A DNA stretch of 64,000 nucleotides from Thaumarchaeota archaeon SCGC AAA007-O23 (GTDB lineage: Archaea; Thermoproteota; Nitrososphaeria; Nitrososphaerales; Nitrosopumilaceae): assembly GCA_000402075.1 (NCBI GenBank), contig ARWO01000032.1:62001-126000 (forward strand), written 5' to 3'. Below the pieces are notes generated by a model. That model saw nothing but the letters and a program-made list of their open reading frames with translations. It ran no database searches and had not been told where the DNA came from. Each line of letters starts with the position of its first letter. Positions within the stretch are counted from its first letter, which is position 1. Below, one piece after another: positions 25,113-33,912 of this stretch. The position numbers and the translations under genes are program-made.

Positions 25113-26984
25113 ATGACATTTCTTAATATCATAAATCATCTTAAAGAGAACACTTCAAAAATTATCAGTGAAAAGGGATATGATAACGTAGACTTTGTTG
25201 TAGAATATTCTAGGAGTGGATTTGGTGATATTACCTGTAATGTTGCATTTTTACTTGCAAAAAATTTGAAAAAAAACCCGCAAGAAGTTGCTCAAGAATT
25301 TGTCGGAGAGTATAATCTTGGAAATGATTTAGAAAAAGTTGAGGCGCATAAAAGCGGCTACCTTAACTTCTTTATCAATAATAACTCATTCACCAACACT
25401 GTTTTGCCTGAATCTCTAAAGGAGAATTATGGCAGTGTTGACATCGGGAAAAATTCCAAACTTATCGTTGAACATACTTCCGTTAATCCAAATAAAGCTC
25501 TACATATTGGTCATCTAAGAAATGTTGCAATCGGGGATGCAGTTTCTAGAATTCTTTCAAAGGCAAATTATGATGTCAAGGTTTTGAATTATGTTGATGA
25601 TTCTGGCCTTCAGGTCGCTGATATAATTGTCGGTTTTAAGTATGGAGGATTTTCTGAGAGTCCACCAACTGGAGAAAAATTTGCTGATTATTGTGGTGAT
25701 ACTGTTTACGTTAATATCACTTCAAAATATGAAAGTGACAAGGATTTAGAATCTAAACGACATGAAATTTTAAAAGAATTAGAGGATTCAACATCTGAGA
25801 CTGCAAAATTTGGGAAAACATTGACCAGAAAAATTTTATCTGATCAACTGGATACAGCGTGGAATTTTGGTGCATCATACGATTGTTTGAATTTTGAATC
25901 TGAAATCTTGTATTCAAAGCTCTGGGAAAAAATATTTGAGAGGATCAAATCTGAAAATCTTGTACGCCTTGAAGATCAAGGTGATAATGTTGGCTGTTGG
26001 GTGTTGCCAATTGAAAACGAAGATGATAAGATAATTGTGAGAAGTAATGGAGCTGCAACGTATGTTGCAAAGGACATACCTTATGCAGCTTGGAAACTTG
26101 GTGTAGTAAACGACCCATTCAATTATGCAAAATATACTACGCAACCAAATGGTAGAATACTTTATGAAACAACGCTTGAAGAAACACAAGTGCCAAAACA
26201 ATCTTTTGCTGCGAACAAGGTGATAACAGTTATTGATAACAGACAAACTAATCTTCAAAAAATTGTTACTAACCTCATGTCAAAATTTAATCCAGAAAGC
26301 TCCTATGTTCATCTTGGTTATGAGGCAGTCACACTAAGTTCTGATACTGCTAAGATTCTTGGCAACAAAACCAATGGAAAAGATGTGCAGATGTCAGGTA
26401 GGAAGGGTCTTTACATCAATGCGGATGAAATCATTGAAAAACTTGAAAAACATATTTTCCTTGAATCAAAAGGAAGGAATGATGATCTAGATGATGCATC
26501 ACTCAATGAGATAGCCCATAATGTTGCTGTTGGAACTATAAGATATGAATTGATTAAGCCTGACCTTGGCAAAATTATTACTTTTGATATAAACACATCA
26601 CTAAAGCTTGAGGGAGATACGTGTAGTTACATCCAGTATTCATGTGTTAGGGCTGCACGAATATTAGAAAAATTTGGTAACGAACCAAATTTTGATGTAC
26701 AATTTGATCAATTGAATACTGAATACGAGACTAACCTCATTAAACAAATTGGACTGTTTGAGGTTTTTGTTAATGATGCAGCAAAAAACTATTCCCCAAA
26801 AGTTATTGCAAAATATTGTTATGATTTAGCTGTTGCCTTTTCCTCATTTTATGAACATGTTAATGTCTTGAAAGCTGATACACCTGAATTGATTAATGCA
26901 AGAATATGTCTAGTGTTATCATTCAAGTTAACTTTGGAAAAGGCACTTAATTTGATTGGAATTATTGCACCACAGCGTATGTAG
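25113..26984 (+). CDS. argS: Arginyl-tRNA synthetase
   Basis: 623 residues, class I. N-terminal Add1 domain, HIGH motif as LHIGHLRNVAIGD (about 131), KMSKS equivalent as VQMSGRKG (about 428), and a C-terminal DALR anticodon-binding domain (about 510-623) starting near YIQYSCVRAARIL. Charges tRNA-Arg in the cytoplasm. Directly follows the phosphatase gene. Standard length with no visible lesion. Confidence 0.96.
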   Translation: MTFLNIINHLKENTSKIISEKGYDNVDFVVEYSRSGFGDITCNVAFLLAKNLKKNPQEVAQEFVGEYNLGNDLEKVEAHKSGYLNFFINNNSFTNTVLPESLKENYGSVDIGKNSKLIVEHTSVNPNKALHIGHLRNVAIGDAVSRILSKANYDVKVLNYVDDSGLQVADIIVGFKYGGFSESPPTGEKFADYCGDTVYVNITSKYESDKDLESKRHEILKELEDSTSETAKFGKTLTRKILSDQLDTAWNFGASYDCLNFESEILYSKLWEKIFERIKSENLVRLEDQGDNVGCWVLPIENEDDKIIVRSNGAATYVAKDIPYAAWKLGVVNDPFNYAKYTTQPNGRILYETTLEETQVPKQSFAANKVITVIDNRQTNLQKIVTNLMSKFNPESSYVHLGYEAVTLSSDTAKILGNKTNGKDVQMSGRKGLYINADEIIEKLEKHIFLESKGRNDDLDDASLNEIAHNVAVGTIRYELIKPDLGKIITFDINTSLKLEGDTCSYIQYSCVRAARILEKFGNEPNFDVQFDQLNTEYETNLIKQIGLFEVFVNDAAKNYSPKVIAKYCYDLAVAFSSFYEHVNVLKADTPELINARICLVLSFKLTLEKALNLIGIIAPQRM

Positions 26985-27002
26985 AAGGGAATATTATTGC
27001 CT

Positions 27003-27119
27003 CTACGATCTTCTCTTGCCTTTGAATTTTCGTTTATGTTTTTTTTCTACTTGTGATTTAGAAGATTCTCTACGTTTTTGCTTTAATTTTTTTCTTTTGG
27101 TTATCTCATGTTGTCGCAT
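27003..27119 (-). CDS. 38-residue highly basic small protein
   Basis: A short frame from ATG 27119 to TAG 27003, beginning MRQHEITKRKKLKQKRRESS. About half of its 38 residues are Lys or Arg and there are no acidic clusters, as in small ribosome- or nucleic-acid-binding proteins. A TATA-like box lies centred 27 nt before the ATG, the spacing seen for other leaderless genes here, which argues that it is expressed. It fills the gap between argS and the pentapeptide-repeat gene. No family recognised. Confidence 0.5.
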   Translation of the reverse strand: MRQHEITKRKKLKQKRRESSKSQVEKKHKRKFKGKRRS

Positions 27120-27140
27120 TATAACTCATTTCACATATTG

Positions 27141-27150
27141 ATTATATTTT
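27141..27150 (-). promoter_or_regulatory. TATA-like promoter for the small basic protein
   Basis: Minus-strand AAAATATAAT centred 27 nt upstream of the ATG at 27119. Confidence 0.4.
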
Positions 27151-27180
27151 AGCATAAATCATTCTAATAGCCTGTATATA

Positions 27181-29391
27181 CTAGGCACAGATATCATGGT
27201 TAACACATTTTAGAATTGTACTTTCATCTATAAATGCGCCAGAAAGATTTGCACCAGAAAGATTTGCGCCAGAAAGATTTGCGCCAGAAAGATCTACACC
27301 TTGTAGATTTGCATTAGATAAATCCGCATTGTTTAGTAATGCCTTGGTTAAATCTGTCCCAGATAGATCTGCATTAGTAAGGTTTGCTGATTTAAAATTA
27401 ACAAACCACAAGCCAGCATTTTTAAAATTAGCATTTTCCAAATTTGCATTATAAAAATTATTGAAAAAAACAAATTTTACAACAAGATCATTTTCAGGCT
27501 GTTCCGTAGAAAGTATACGTATGTTATCAAGTCCGATATATCCTACGCCCTCAACAGATCCTTTACCATAAAGTTCTATCATCAATTCCAACGGATGATA
27601 TGTTTTTTCTTCAATCTTGTCTCTAACACTCTTAAAATCCTGAGTGAAAATTTGTGCAGGTGACAGAGTAACACCCTCAAAGTTTGAATTAGATAGGTTA
27701 GCTTCTTGGAATATTGTTCCATGATATGATGTCTTGGATGTAACCGTGAAATCCACACCTGAGAGATCTGTCTTCCAGAAATTAGTTCCTTTCAGTATGA
27801 CATCAGTTAGGTTGACACCTGATAAATTTGCAAGTAGAAATGAAGCATTAGATAAATCAGACCCAGCTAGACTTTTATTTTTAATCTTTGTCAAATCAGA
27901 CGCCATCAAGTCTGCAAATCTAAAATTTGTATTCTTCAGATTTGTATTTTTGAAACTGGTGTCCCATAAAGTTGACTCCGATAGGTTTTTTCCGGAAAGG
28001 TTAATTCCATCGAATATTGTTTTTTGAAAATTATTTCCAGATAAAGAATAATCACTTGGGAGTACAGCATCAGTAAGGTCAGCACCCTTTAGTATCGTCC
28101 CAGTGAGATCCTTGCCAGTAAGGTCAGCATCCTTTAGTATCGTTCCAGTAAGGTCTCTGCCAGAAAGGTCAACTCCATCAAGATTTGCACCAGTAAGGTT
28201 AGCACCATTCAATGTCATATCATTTAGATTCATGGTAGAACAGACAGAATTACCTACACAATTTAGGATCGTATTAGTAAGAACAGTGTTTTCAAGATTA
28301 GTATTTGTCAGTATAGTCCATGTAAGATCCTTACCAGAAAGGTCAACTCCATCAAGATTTGCACCAGTAAGGTCAGCACCCTTTAGTATCGTCCCAGTGA
28401 GATCCTTACCAGAGAGGTTAACTCCAGCCAGATTTGCATTAGTAAGATTAGTTTCTGTTAATATTGTTCCAGTTAGGTCTTTGTAAGAAAGGTCTACACC
28501 TTCTAGATCTGCATCGTGGAAATTAGTATGGTGGACTATCGCATCTGTTAAAACCGCATACTGAATCTGAGAATGATCAAAATCTGCATATGACATATCA
28601 GTATCTGTAAAATCAAAAGTAAGATACTTTGGTTCATGATAAGTTCCCCCAGGCCACTCATGACCAGGCACTCCTTTTACAACTGGATTCGTTGCGCCAC
28701 ACATATTTGCATAAGATAGATTAGCTCCTGTGAAAACTGTATTTGCTAAATTTGCTTTGTATAGTACCGTGTATGAGAGATCTGCACCAGAAAGATTTGT
28801 GTTGTCAAGTTCTGCTCCATATAGATTCGCACCAGATAAATTTGCGCCAGACAAATCACGATTAGATAAATCACGACCCTCCATTGTGCAATGCGACCAA
28901 TCGATTGAACCTTCAGCATTCAGGTCATCTGGAACTTTATCACCATCTTTGTCAATTTCTATGTTACAATTTTCACCTGTTAAAATTCCACCAGCAACCC
29001 GTCTCTCTTCATCCGGATCTTGATTATTAATTTCCAACTCCAACATAACTATCCCATTTGATATTAGCCATTGTATGCCAGAAACAAATGAGTTATCATC
29101 AATCGATTCATCAGCCCACCATCCAGCATTGTTCTTAATCCAATCTGGTATGACATTTCCACCGTCACCTACTTCTTGTTCAGTTGGTGGTATAATCATT
29201 ATCCCATTTGATATTAGCCATTGTATGCCAGAAACAAATGAGTTATCATCAATCGATTCATCAGCCCACCATCCAGCATTGTTCTTAATCCAATCTGGTA
29301 TTGTTACTTCTTGAGCTGAAATATTAGGAACAAATATCATACTGACTAAGAAAATCCCAAAAAATATGAACAGATTATTTTTCAGCAACAT
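27181..29391 (-). CDS. Large secreted pentapeptide-repeat protein with two WIKNNAGWW modules
   Basis: 736 residues. Signal peptide (about 1-26, ending NISAQ), then two ~33-residue modules starting IPDWIKNNAGWWADESIDDN, then many A(D/N)LxG/T pentapeptide repeats (about 170-735) that would form a right-handed quadrilateral beta helix. A non-repeat island near residues 580-650 (with VGYIGLDNIRIL) interrupts the helix. Several stretches of the helix coding region are near-duplicates, for example around 28161-28200 and 28333-28372. It is probably cell-surface or pseudoperiplasmic, based on the signal peptide. Function unknown. A TATA-like box GATATAAATC lies 25 nt upstream (29411-29420). Confidence 0.88.
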   Translation of the reverse strand: MLLKNNLFIFFGIFLVSMIFVPNISAQEVTIPDWIKNNAGWWADESIDDNSFVSGIQWLISNGIMIIPPTEQEVGDGGNVIPDWIKNNAGWWADESIDDNSFVSGIQWLISNGIVMLELEINNQDPDEERRVAGGILTGENCNIEIDKDGDKVPDDLNAEGSIDWSHCTMEGRDLSNRDLSGANLSGANLYGAELDNTNLSGADLSYTVLYKANLANTVFTGANLSYANMCGATNPVVKGVPGHEWPGGTYHEPKYLTFDFTDTDMSYADFDHSQIQYAVLTDAIVHHTNFHDADLEGVDLSYKDLTGTILTETNLTNANLAGVNLSGKDLTGTILKGADLTGANLDGVDLSGKDLTWTILTNTNLENTVLTNTILNCVGNSVCSTMNLNDMTLNGANLTGANLDGVDLSGRDLTGTILKDADLTGKDLTGTILKGADLTDAVLPSDYSLSGNNFQKTIFDGINLSGKNLSESTLWDTSFKNTNLKNTNFRFADLMASDLTKIKNKSLAGSDLSNASFLLANLSGVNLTDVILKGTNFWKTDLSGVDFTVTSKTSYHGTIFQEANLSNSNFEGVTLSPAQIFTQDFKSVRDKIEEKTYHPLELMIELYGKGSVEGVGYIGLDNIRILSTEQPENDLVVKFVFFNNFYNANLENANFKNAGLWFVNFKSANLTNADLSGTDLTKALLNNADLSNANLQGVDLSGANLSGANLSGANLSGAFIDESTILKCVNHDICA
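29050..29151. repeat. 102-bp exact direct repeat, copy 1
   Basis: Identical at every base to 29200-29301, 150 nt away. It encodes one WIKNNAGWW module of the pentapeptide-repeat protein. Identity including third codon positions points to recent duplication or gene conversion. Confidence 0.95.
29200..29301. repeat. 102-bp exact direct repeat, copy 2
   Basis: Second copy of the repeat at 29050-29151, encoding the first module after the signal peptide. Confidence 0.95.
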
Positions 29392-29553
29392 AATTTGTGG
29401 TTTTAGATGCGATTTATATCAATATTTACTCATAGAAGGAGATTATCACACTTTTGATTAATTGTGTATATAGATTTCTAGAATACTCGGAATACCTTAA
29501 GAAAACCTAGCGTTTTACAATAATAATATACATCAGAATAATCAAAGAGGATT

Positions 29554-29621
29554 GCTGATGATTAATCAAATTCTCTAAGCTACACTGATAAAATGATGAG
29601 TATTGCCGAATTATGAAGCAT
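29554..29621 (+). ncRNA. Candidate C/D-box sRNA
   Basis: Box C-like TGATGA (29556-29561), D'-like CTGA (29585-29588), four-base spacer, C'-like ATGATGA (29593-29599), 13 nt, then a weak D-like ATGA (29613-29616). Flanks ATTGC and GCATT could pair as the terminal stem at four of five positions. A TATA-like AATAATATA is centred 27 nt before the putative 5' end. Against it: the first guide is 23 nt, longer than usual, and the final D box is off consensus. No target assigned. Confidence 0.3.
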
Positions 29622-29671
29622 TTCCTTATCCTAAAAAAATCAACTTAACTAAATTTGACAGTCGATTATTA

Positions 29672-29678
29672 CATATAA
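29672..29678 (+). promoter_or_regulatory. TATA-like promoter of the tRNA methyltransferase operon
   Basis: CATATAA centred about 25 nt before the ATG at 29700. Confidence 0.4.
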
Positions 29679-29699
29679 CCAAATCTGGTATCTAACCTT

Positions 29700-30554
29700 A
29701 TGGCAAAAATAAAGCAAAACAGCTATGTTTTGTTCTTTTACAATGATTCAAAAAAATGGTTAGTCAAAATTTCAAAAAATGATCAGCTTCATACTCACAT
29801 CGGAGTGATGAAGCATGGCGATGCAATCGGTAAGGAATATGGTTCCAGACTTATTACAAACAAAGACAAGTACGTATATCTTTTTGAACCTACCATTCAC
29901 GACTTTGTAATGAAGATACAGCACGGCACTCAGATAGTTTATCCGAAAGATTTGGGTTACATTGTTGCTAGAACAGGTCTTACTAGTGGTAAAAAAGTTG
30001 TTGAGATTGGAACAGGTAGTGGTTCATTGACATCATTTTTAGCTGGAATAGTAAAACCGCGAGGTCATGTATACACGTATGATGTTGAACCGAAATTCAT
30101 GAAAATTGCTGAAAAAAATATCAAAAAAGCTGGTATGTCAAAATACATTACAATGAACGAATTTGATTTTAAGAAGGCCAAAAAAGTGCCACATTCGGAA
30201 GTTGATCTGGTTGTTGTTGATCTTGGTGATTCTTGGAATGTGGTTCCACAGGCACGAAAGATGCTAAAGGGCAGTGGAGGTTTCATAGCAATCTGTCCTA
30301 CCATGAATCAACTTGAAAAATTAGTTTTGGTTCTGGTACAAAATGAATTTTCTGATATTGAATGTACTGAACAAATTCTTCGTCATATTGAAGCACGTGA
30401 GGGAAAGACACGACATTCTTTTCGAGGAATTGGGCATACAACATATCTTGCATATGCAAGAAAGGCATTCTTTGATAAAAAACCAGCAAAAAAATCAAGA
30501 AAGGTCCAGACAAAAACTGTGAGTAAAAAGAAAGTTTATTCATCAAAAAAGTAA
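29700..30554 (+). CDS. trmI: tRNA (adenine-N1)-methyltransferase TrmI-type
   Basis: 284 residues. Archaeal TrmI methylates A57/A58 of tRNA with SAM. N-terminal barrel-like domain (about 1-85), SAM-binding KVVEIGTGSGSLTSFLA (about 99-115), VDLVVVDLGD catalytic region, and the C-terminal GIGHTTYLAYARK that matches the family tail. A Lys-rich extension (about 260-284, PAKKSRKVQTKTVSKKK) is extra and may bind RNA. First gene of a run with nnrD and the M20 peptidase. Confidence 0.9.
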   Translation: MAKIKQNSYVLFFYNDSKKWLVKISKNDQLHTHIGVMKHGDAIGKEYGSRLITNKDKYVYLFEPTIHDFVMKIQHGTQIVYPKDLGYIVARTGLTSGKKVVEIGTGSGSLTSFLAGIVKPRGHVYTYDVEPKFMKIAEKNIKKAGMSKYITMNEFDFKKAKKVPHSEVDLVVVDLGDSWNVVPQARKMLKGSGGFIAICPTMNQLEKLVLVLVQNEFSDIECTEQILRHIEAREGKTRHSFRGIGHTTYLAYARKAFFDKKPAKKSRKVQTKTVSKKKVYSSKK

Positions 30555-30563
30555 GTGGGTATA

Positions 30564-31424
30564 ATGTCAAACACTATAACATCAAAACTGGTAAAAAAAT
30601 TTGTTCCAGTACGAAAATCATCTTCAAGAAAGGGTGACAACGGCAAGGTCTTAGTTCTTGGTGGAAGCTATATTTATCATGGTGCGCCAGCACTCGCATC
30701 TCTTGCTGCATTAAAGACAGGCACTGATCTAGTTTACACATGTGTTCCAAAAATTAATGTGCAAGCTACTCGTGCAGTTTCACCGAATCTTATTGTAATT
30801 CCCTTGGTTGATTCTAAACTAACCCGTGGTGCGGTTAACAAACTATTAGGCCAAATTCCTGTTGATCTGGATTCAGCTACTATAGGTATGGGTCTTTCAA
30901 TTCAGGATCCTGAGGCACTAAAACTGTTGGTTAAATCATTACTTGCCAGAGATGTTAGGCTTTCACTAGATGCAACTGCATTGGTAAGTTACATTCTCCC
31001 ACTTTTGTCTGGGAAAAATGTGGTTGTCACTCCACATGCAGGTGAATTCAAAAAGATGTTTGGGGAGGCTCCACCAGATTCAAAGAAGGCATGTATTACA
31101 ATGGTAGAAAAATTTGCAAAAGATCATTCTATCACAATTCTCCTAAAGGGTCCAACTGACATAATTTCTAATGGTACAAAAACCTACATCAATCCAACAA
31201 ATACCCCTGGAATGACTGTTGGTGGGACTGGTGACATTCTTTCAGGTATTATAGCGGGAATGCTTGCACGCAATAGGAACGCATTAGAATCCGCAGTGAT
31301 TAGTGCATACTTTAATGGTATTGCTGGTAAGATGACACAAAAGAAACTTGGGCATCACATGACAGCAACTGATTTGCTAGATGCATTGCCTAGTGTCATG
31401 AAATCATTTGATAAAATAAAATGA
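30564..31424 (+). CDS. nnrD: ADP/ATP-dependent NAD(P)H-hydrate dehydratase
   Basis: About 286 residues. Repairs hydrated NAD(P)H. Ribokinase-like fold with GDNGKVLVLGGSYIYHGAP, VVTPHAGEFKKMFG and the signature PGMTVGGTGDILSGIIAGML. The YjeF-type epimerase domain fused in many archaea is absent, so epimerase would be separate. The frame can begin at GTG 30555; ATG 30564 is used here. Overlaps the next gene by 4 nt (ATGA), showing translational coupling. Confidence 0.92.
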   Translation: MSNTITSKLVKKFVPVRKSSSRKGDNGKVLVLGGSYIYHGAPALASLAALKTGTDLVYTCVPKINVQATRAVSPNLIVIPLVDSKLTRGAVNKLLGQIPVDLDSATIGMGLSIQDPEALKLLVKSLLARDVRLSLDATALVSYILPLLSGKNVVVTPHAGEFKKMFGEAPPDSKKACITMVEKFAKDHSITILLKGPTDIISNGTKTYINPTNTPGMTVGGTGDILSGIIAGMLARNRNALESAVISAYFNGIAGKMTQKKLGHHMTATDLLDALPSVMKSFDKIK

Positions 31425-32782
31425 GTATGAAAAAAGTTTTGCAGCATGTTGATAAAAACATGAATGTGCTTGTGAAAGATCTACGTATACTAATACAACA
31501 ACCAAGTGTATCTGCTAAAAATCAGGGAATAAAAAAATGTGCAAATCTTGTAAGGAGCACTTTAAAAAAATCTGACATAAATGCAGAAATTCTGACAATG
31601 AAAGGTTATCCACCAATTGTATATGGTGAGGTGAGGTCAAAGAAAAATCCAAACAAGACTTTGTTATTCTATAACCATTATGATGTACAGCCAGTTGAAC
31701 CCATTGAACTTTGGGATGAGGATCCATTTAGTGGAAAAATAAAAGGAGATAGAATCTATGGAAGAGGTTCATCTGATGATAAAGGTGAATTGATTACACG
31801 AATAAGGGCAGTTGCATCATTTCTAAAAGTTACTGGAGATGTTCCATGTAATGTAAAATTTGTTATAGAGGGGGAGGAAGAAACTGGGAGTGCACATATT
31901 GAAGAATATTTAAAAAAATATCGAAAGAAGTTTTCTTGCGACGGTGTGATATGGGAGTTTGGACATGTTGATAGTAAAAACAGACCAATCATAGATCTTG
32001 GAATGAAAGGCCTACTGTATGTTGAATTAACATTGAGAGAATCAAAGATGGACGCGCATTCGAGTCTCGCTGTTTTAATCAAAAATCCTGCTTGGCGTTT
32101 AGTTGAAGCCATAAAAACACTGCGTGATTCATCAGGGAAAATCTTAATCAAGGATTGGTATAAGGAAGTACAACCTCTTGCCAAATCAGATATTAAAATT
32201 CTCAAATCATTTCCATTTGATGAGAAAGAGTTCAAAAAGGAATACGGTATTAAGAAATTTTTAGGAAACAAAACTGGGCTTGAAGTTAAAAAATCTCTGG
32301 TTGCTGAACCAACATGCAATATAGCAGGAATAGTTTCCGGATATTATGGTGAAGGTGCAAAAACTGTTCTACCAGCTGAGGCACGTGTAAAAATTGATTT
32401 TAGGTTGGTACCTAAAATGAATCCAAAGAAACAGGCTATGAGATTAAAACGTCATCTAAGAAGTAAAGGATTTGGTGATATTGAAATTAAGATATATCAC
32501 GGTGAAGCCGCGGCAAGGACAAATCCCCAACACGTGTTTGTCTCTGATGTTACAGACGCTGCACGTAGATCATTTGGGAAATATCTTTTGAGTATTTCTA
32601 GTGCTGGAACTGGCCCTATGCATGCATTTACAAATATTCTAAATGCACCTGCCATTGCTATTGGATCTACGTATGTATTTTCACGTATTCATTCTCCAAA
32701 TGAGTTTACACGCATTGATTTACTAAAAAAAGCCACGAAATGTATGTGTCTTATCTTAGATAACTTTGCTAGATCTAGCTAG
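31421..32782 (+). CDS. M20-family metallopeptidase
   Basis: 453 residues. Zinc motifs of the M20 family: LLFYNHYDVQPVEP (His and Asp ligands), GRGSSDDKGE, and EGEEETGS with the catalytic Glu, then a dimerisation insert (about 190-310) and a C-terminal SAGTGPMHAF. Members cleave dipeptides or act as acetyl/succinyl-amino-acid deacylases; this sequence is closest in layout to the dipeptidase subgroup. Cytoplasmic (no signal). Last gene of the trmI-nnrD run. Confidence 0.87.
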   Translation: MSMKKVLQHVDKNMNVLVKDLRILIQQPSVSAKNQGIKKCANLVRSTLKKSDINAEILTMKGYPPIVYGEVRSKKNPNKTLLFYNHYDVQPVEPIELWDEDPFSGKIKGDRIYGRGSSDDKGELITRIRAVASFLKVTGDVPCNVKFVIEGEEETGSAHIEEYLKKYRKKFSCDGVIWEFGHVDSKNRPIIDLGMKGLLYVELTLRESKMDAHSSLAVLIKNPAWRLVEAIKTLRDSSGKILIKDWYKEVQPLAKSDIKILKSFPFDEKEFKKEYGIKKFLGNKTGLEVKKSLVAEPTCNIAGIVSGYYGEGAKTVLPAEARVKIDFRLVPKMNPKKQAMRLKRHLRSKGFGDIEIKIYHGEAAARTNPQHVFVSDVTDAARRSFGKYLLSISSAGTGPMHAFTNILNAPAIAIGSTYVFSRIHSPNEFTRIDLLKKATKCMCLILDNFARSS

Positions 32783-32839
32783 TATTTTGTAAATATGTTA
32801 TCGCAAGAACTTTTATTCTCCTCAAAATCCACTTGATCC

Positions 32840-33439
32840 ATGACTGCAATGTATATGCCAGGCGCAACAGCCGTTGGTATTACATTTAATGAGGGCGTGG
32901 TTTTTGCAAGCGAACGCAGAATAGCTTATGGTAATTTTGTAGTTAGTAAAACCACCAAAAAGACATTTGTGATTACACCTCATGTTGGTGCTGCATGCGC
33001 TGGTCTGGTTGCGGATATGCAGATTCTTTCATTGCAAATTGCAGCATTGGCTAAAATTAGAAGAATGGAGATTAAACGAGATGTACCACCTAACACAATC
33101 GCAAAAATGATGTCAAACATGATGTATGAAAGAAGGTTCTTTCCGTTATTGACACAAGTTATTGTGGGTGGTTTAGTTGACAAGCCTACAATATACACTT
33201 TAGATCCACTTGGCTCAGTTCTACCTGATGATTATGCGGCTGTTGGTACTGGAGCGGAAATGGCATTAGGCGTTTTGGACCCACAATACAAAAAGGATCT
33301 TACTGAGGCACAAGCTGTTGATCTTGCTGTGAAATCAGTTCGTGCTGCTAGCATGAGGGATTCAGCAAGTGGCGATAACATTGATGTATTAGTGATGAAC
33401 AAAGACGGCGCTAAAGAAACTACTGAAAACATCTCCTAG
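32840..33439 (+). CDS. psmB: Proteasome beta-type subunit lacking catalytic Thr1
   Basis: 199 residues of the 20S proteasome beta fold. Aligning the start GATAVGIT with the archaeal GTTTVGIT places Ala at the position of the N-terminal nucleophile Thr1, while Glu17, Arg19 and Lys33 positions are kept (ASERRIAYGNFVVSKTTKK) and the C-terminal SASGDNIDV loop is normal. It therefore looks like a structural, non-catalytic beta subunit, as reported for one of two beta subunits in Sulfolobus. A second, active beta gene is expected elsewhere. Its 3' end overlaps the convergent PUA gene by 4 nt. A TTTTAT box lies about 27 nt upstream. Confidence 0.9.
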   Translation: MTAMYMPGATAVGITFNEGVVFASERRIAYGNFVVSKTTKKTFVITPHVGAACAGLVADMQILSLQIAALAKIRRMEIKRDVPPNTIAKMMSNMMYERRFFPLLTQVIVGGLVDKPTIYTLDPLGSVLPDDYAAVGTGAEMALGVLDPQYKKDLTEAQAVDLAVKSVRAASMRDSASGDNIDVLVMNKDGAKETTENIS

Positions 33440-33912
33440 TATTTTATTTCTTTTTCAGATTCCCAAAAAATATCTGATATATAATGCATATTTTTTATCA
33501 CTTCACCTTTTTTTGTTTCATCTAATTGTTTACTTGGAATTTCTGCCTTGCCCACGGCTAAAAATTTATGCTGTGATTCTTCTATAATGCAAACTATCTC
33601 ACCCTTTTCAAAATCAGAAAATTTTGTAATACCAGGTCTCATTATATTTGCGCCCTTGCATACGAACTTGATGGCACCCATGTCAACTATCACATATGGA
33701 AATTTTTCTAAAATTGGAACATCGCCCAAAAAAGGCAATATGTCTTCACCTATTTTTACTGCGGTTACTCCATCACCAGTTATTATAATTCCTTTTTCAT
33801 CTATTTGATGTGTTCTCACATTTTTTTGTTTAGGCACATCTATTTTCCATTGTGTGTTTAATGCCTCAAATATTTTAGCGGTTTCACTTTTTGATATCAG
33901 ATTTGATTTCAA
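33436..33912 (-). CDS. PUA-domain RNA-binding protein (MCT-1/Tma20-like)
   Basis: 158 residues. N-terminal ~75 residues resemble the pre-PUA part of archaeal MCT-1-type proteins; C-terminal PUA domain has VDMGAIKFVCKGANIMRPGI followed by GEIVCIIEESQHKFLAVGKA. Such proteins bind structured RNA and act near translation initiation or tRNA handling. Overlaps the hom stop by 4 nt on the same strand. Good family fit; precise role unknown. Confidence 0.85.
   Translation of the reverse strand: MKSNLISKSETAKIFEALNTQWKIDVPKQKNVRTHQIDEKGIIITGDGVTAVKIGEDILPFLGDVPILEKFPYVIVDMGAIKFVCKGANIMRPGITKFSDFEKGEIVCIIEESQHKFLAVGKAEIPSKQLDETKKGEVIKNMHYISDIFWESEKEIKY

Larger units (their letters stand above)
29392..29699. 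other. Intergenic region of 308 bp between divergent genes
   Basis: The only gap over 300 bp. It holds a TATA box for each divergent gene (29411-29420 minus, 29672-29678 plus) and, in the middle, a candidate C/D-box RNA with its own TATA box. I see no open frame longer than about 8 codons there. Confidence 0.8.

Noticed and set aside
30298..30570. Minus-strand frame of 90 residues
   Set aside because: Antisense to the TrmI-type methyltransferase, which has clear motifs.
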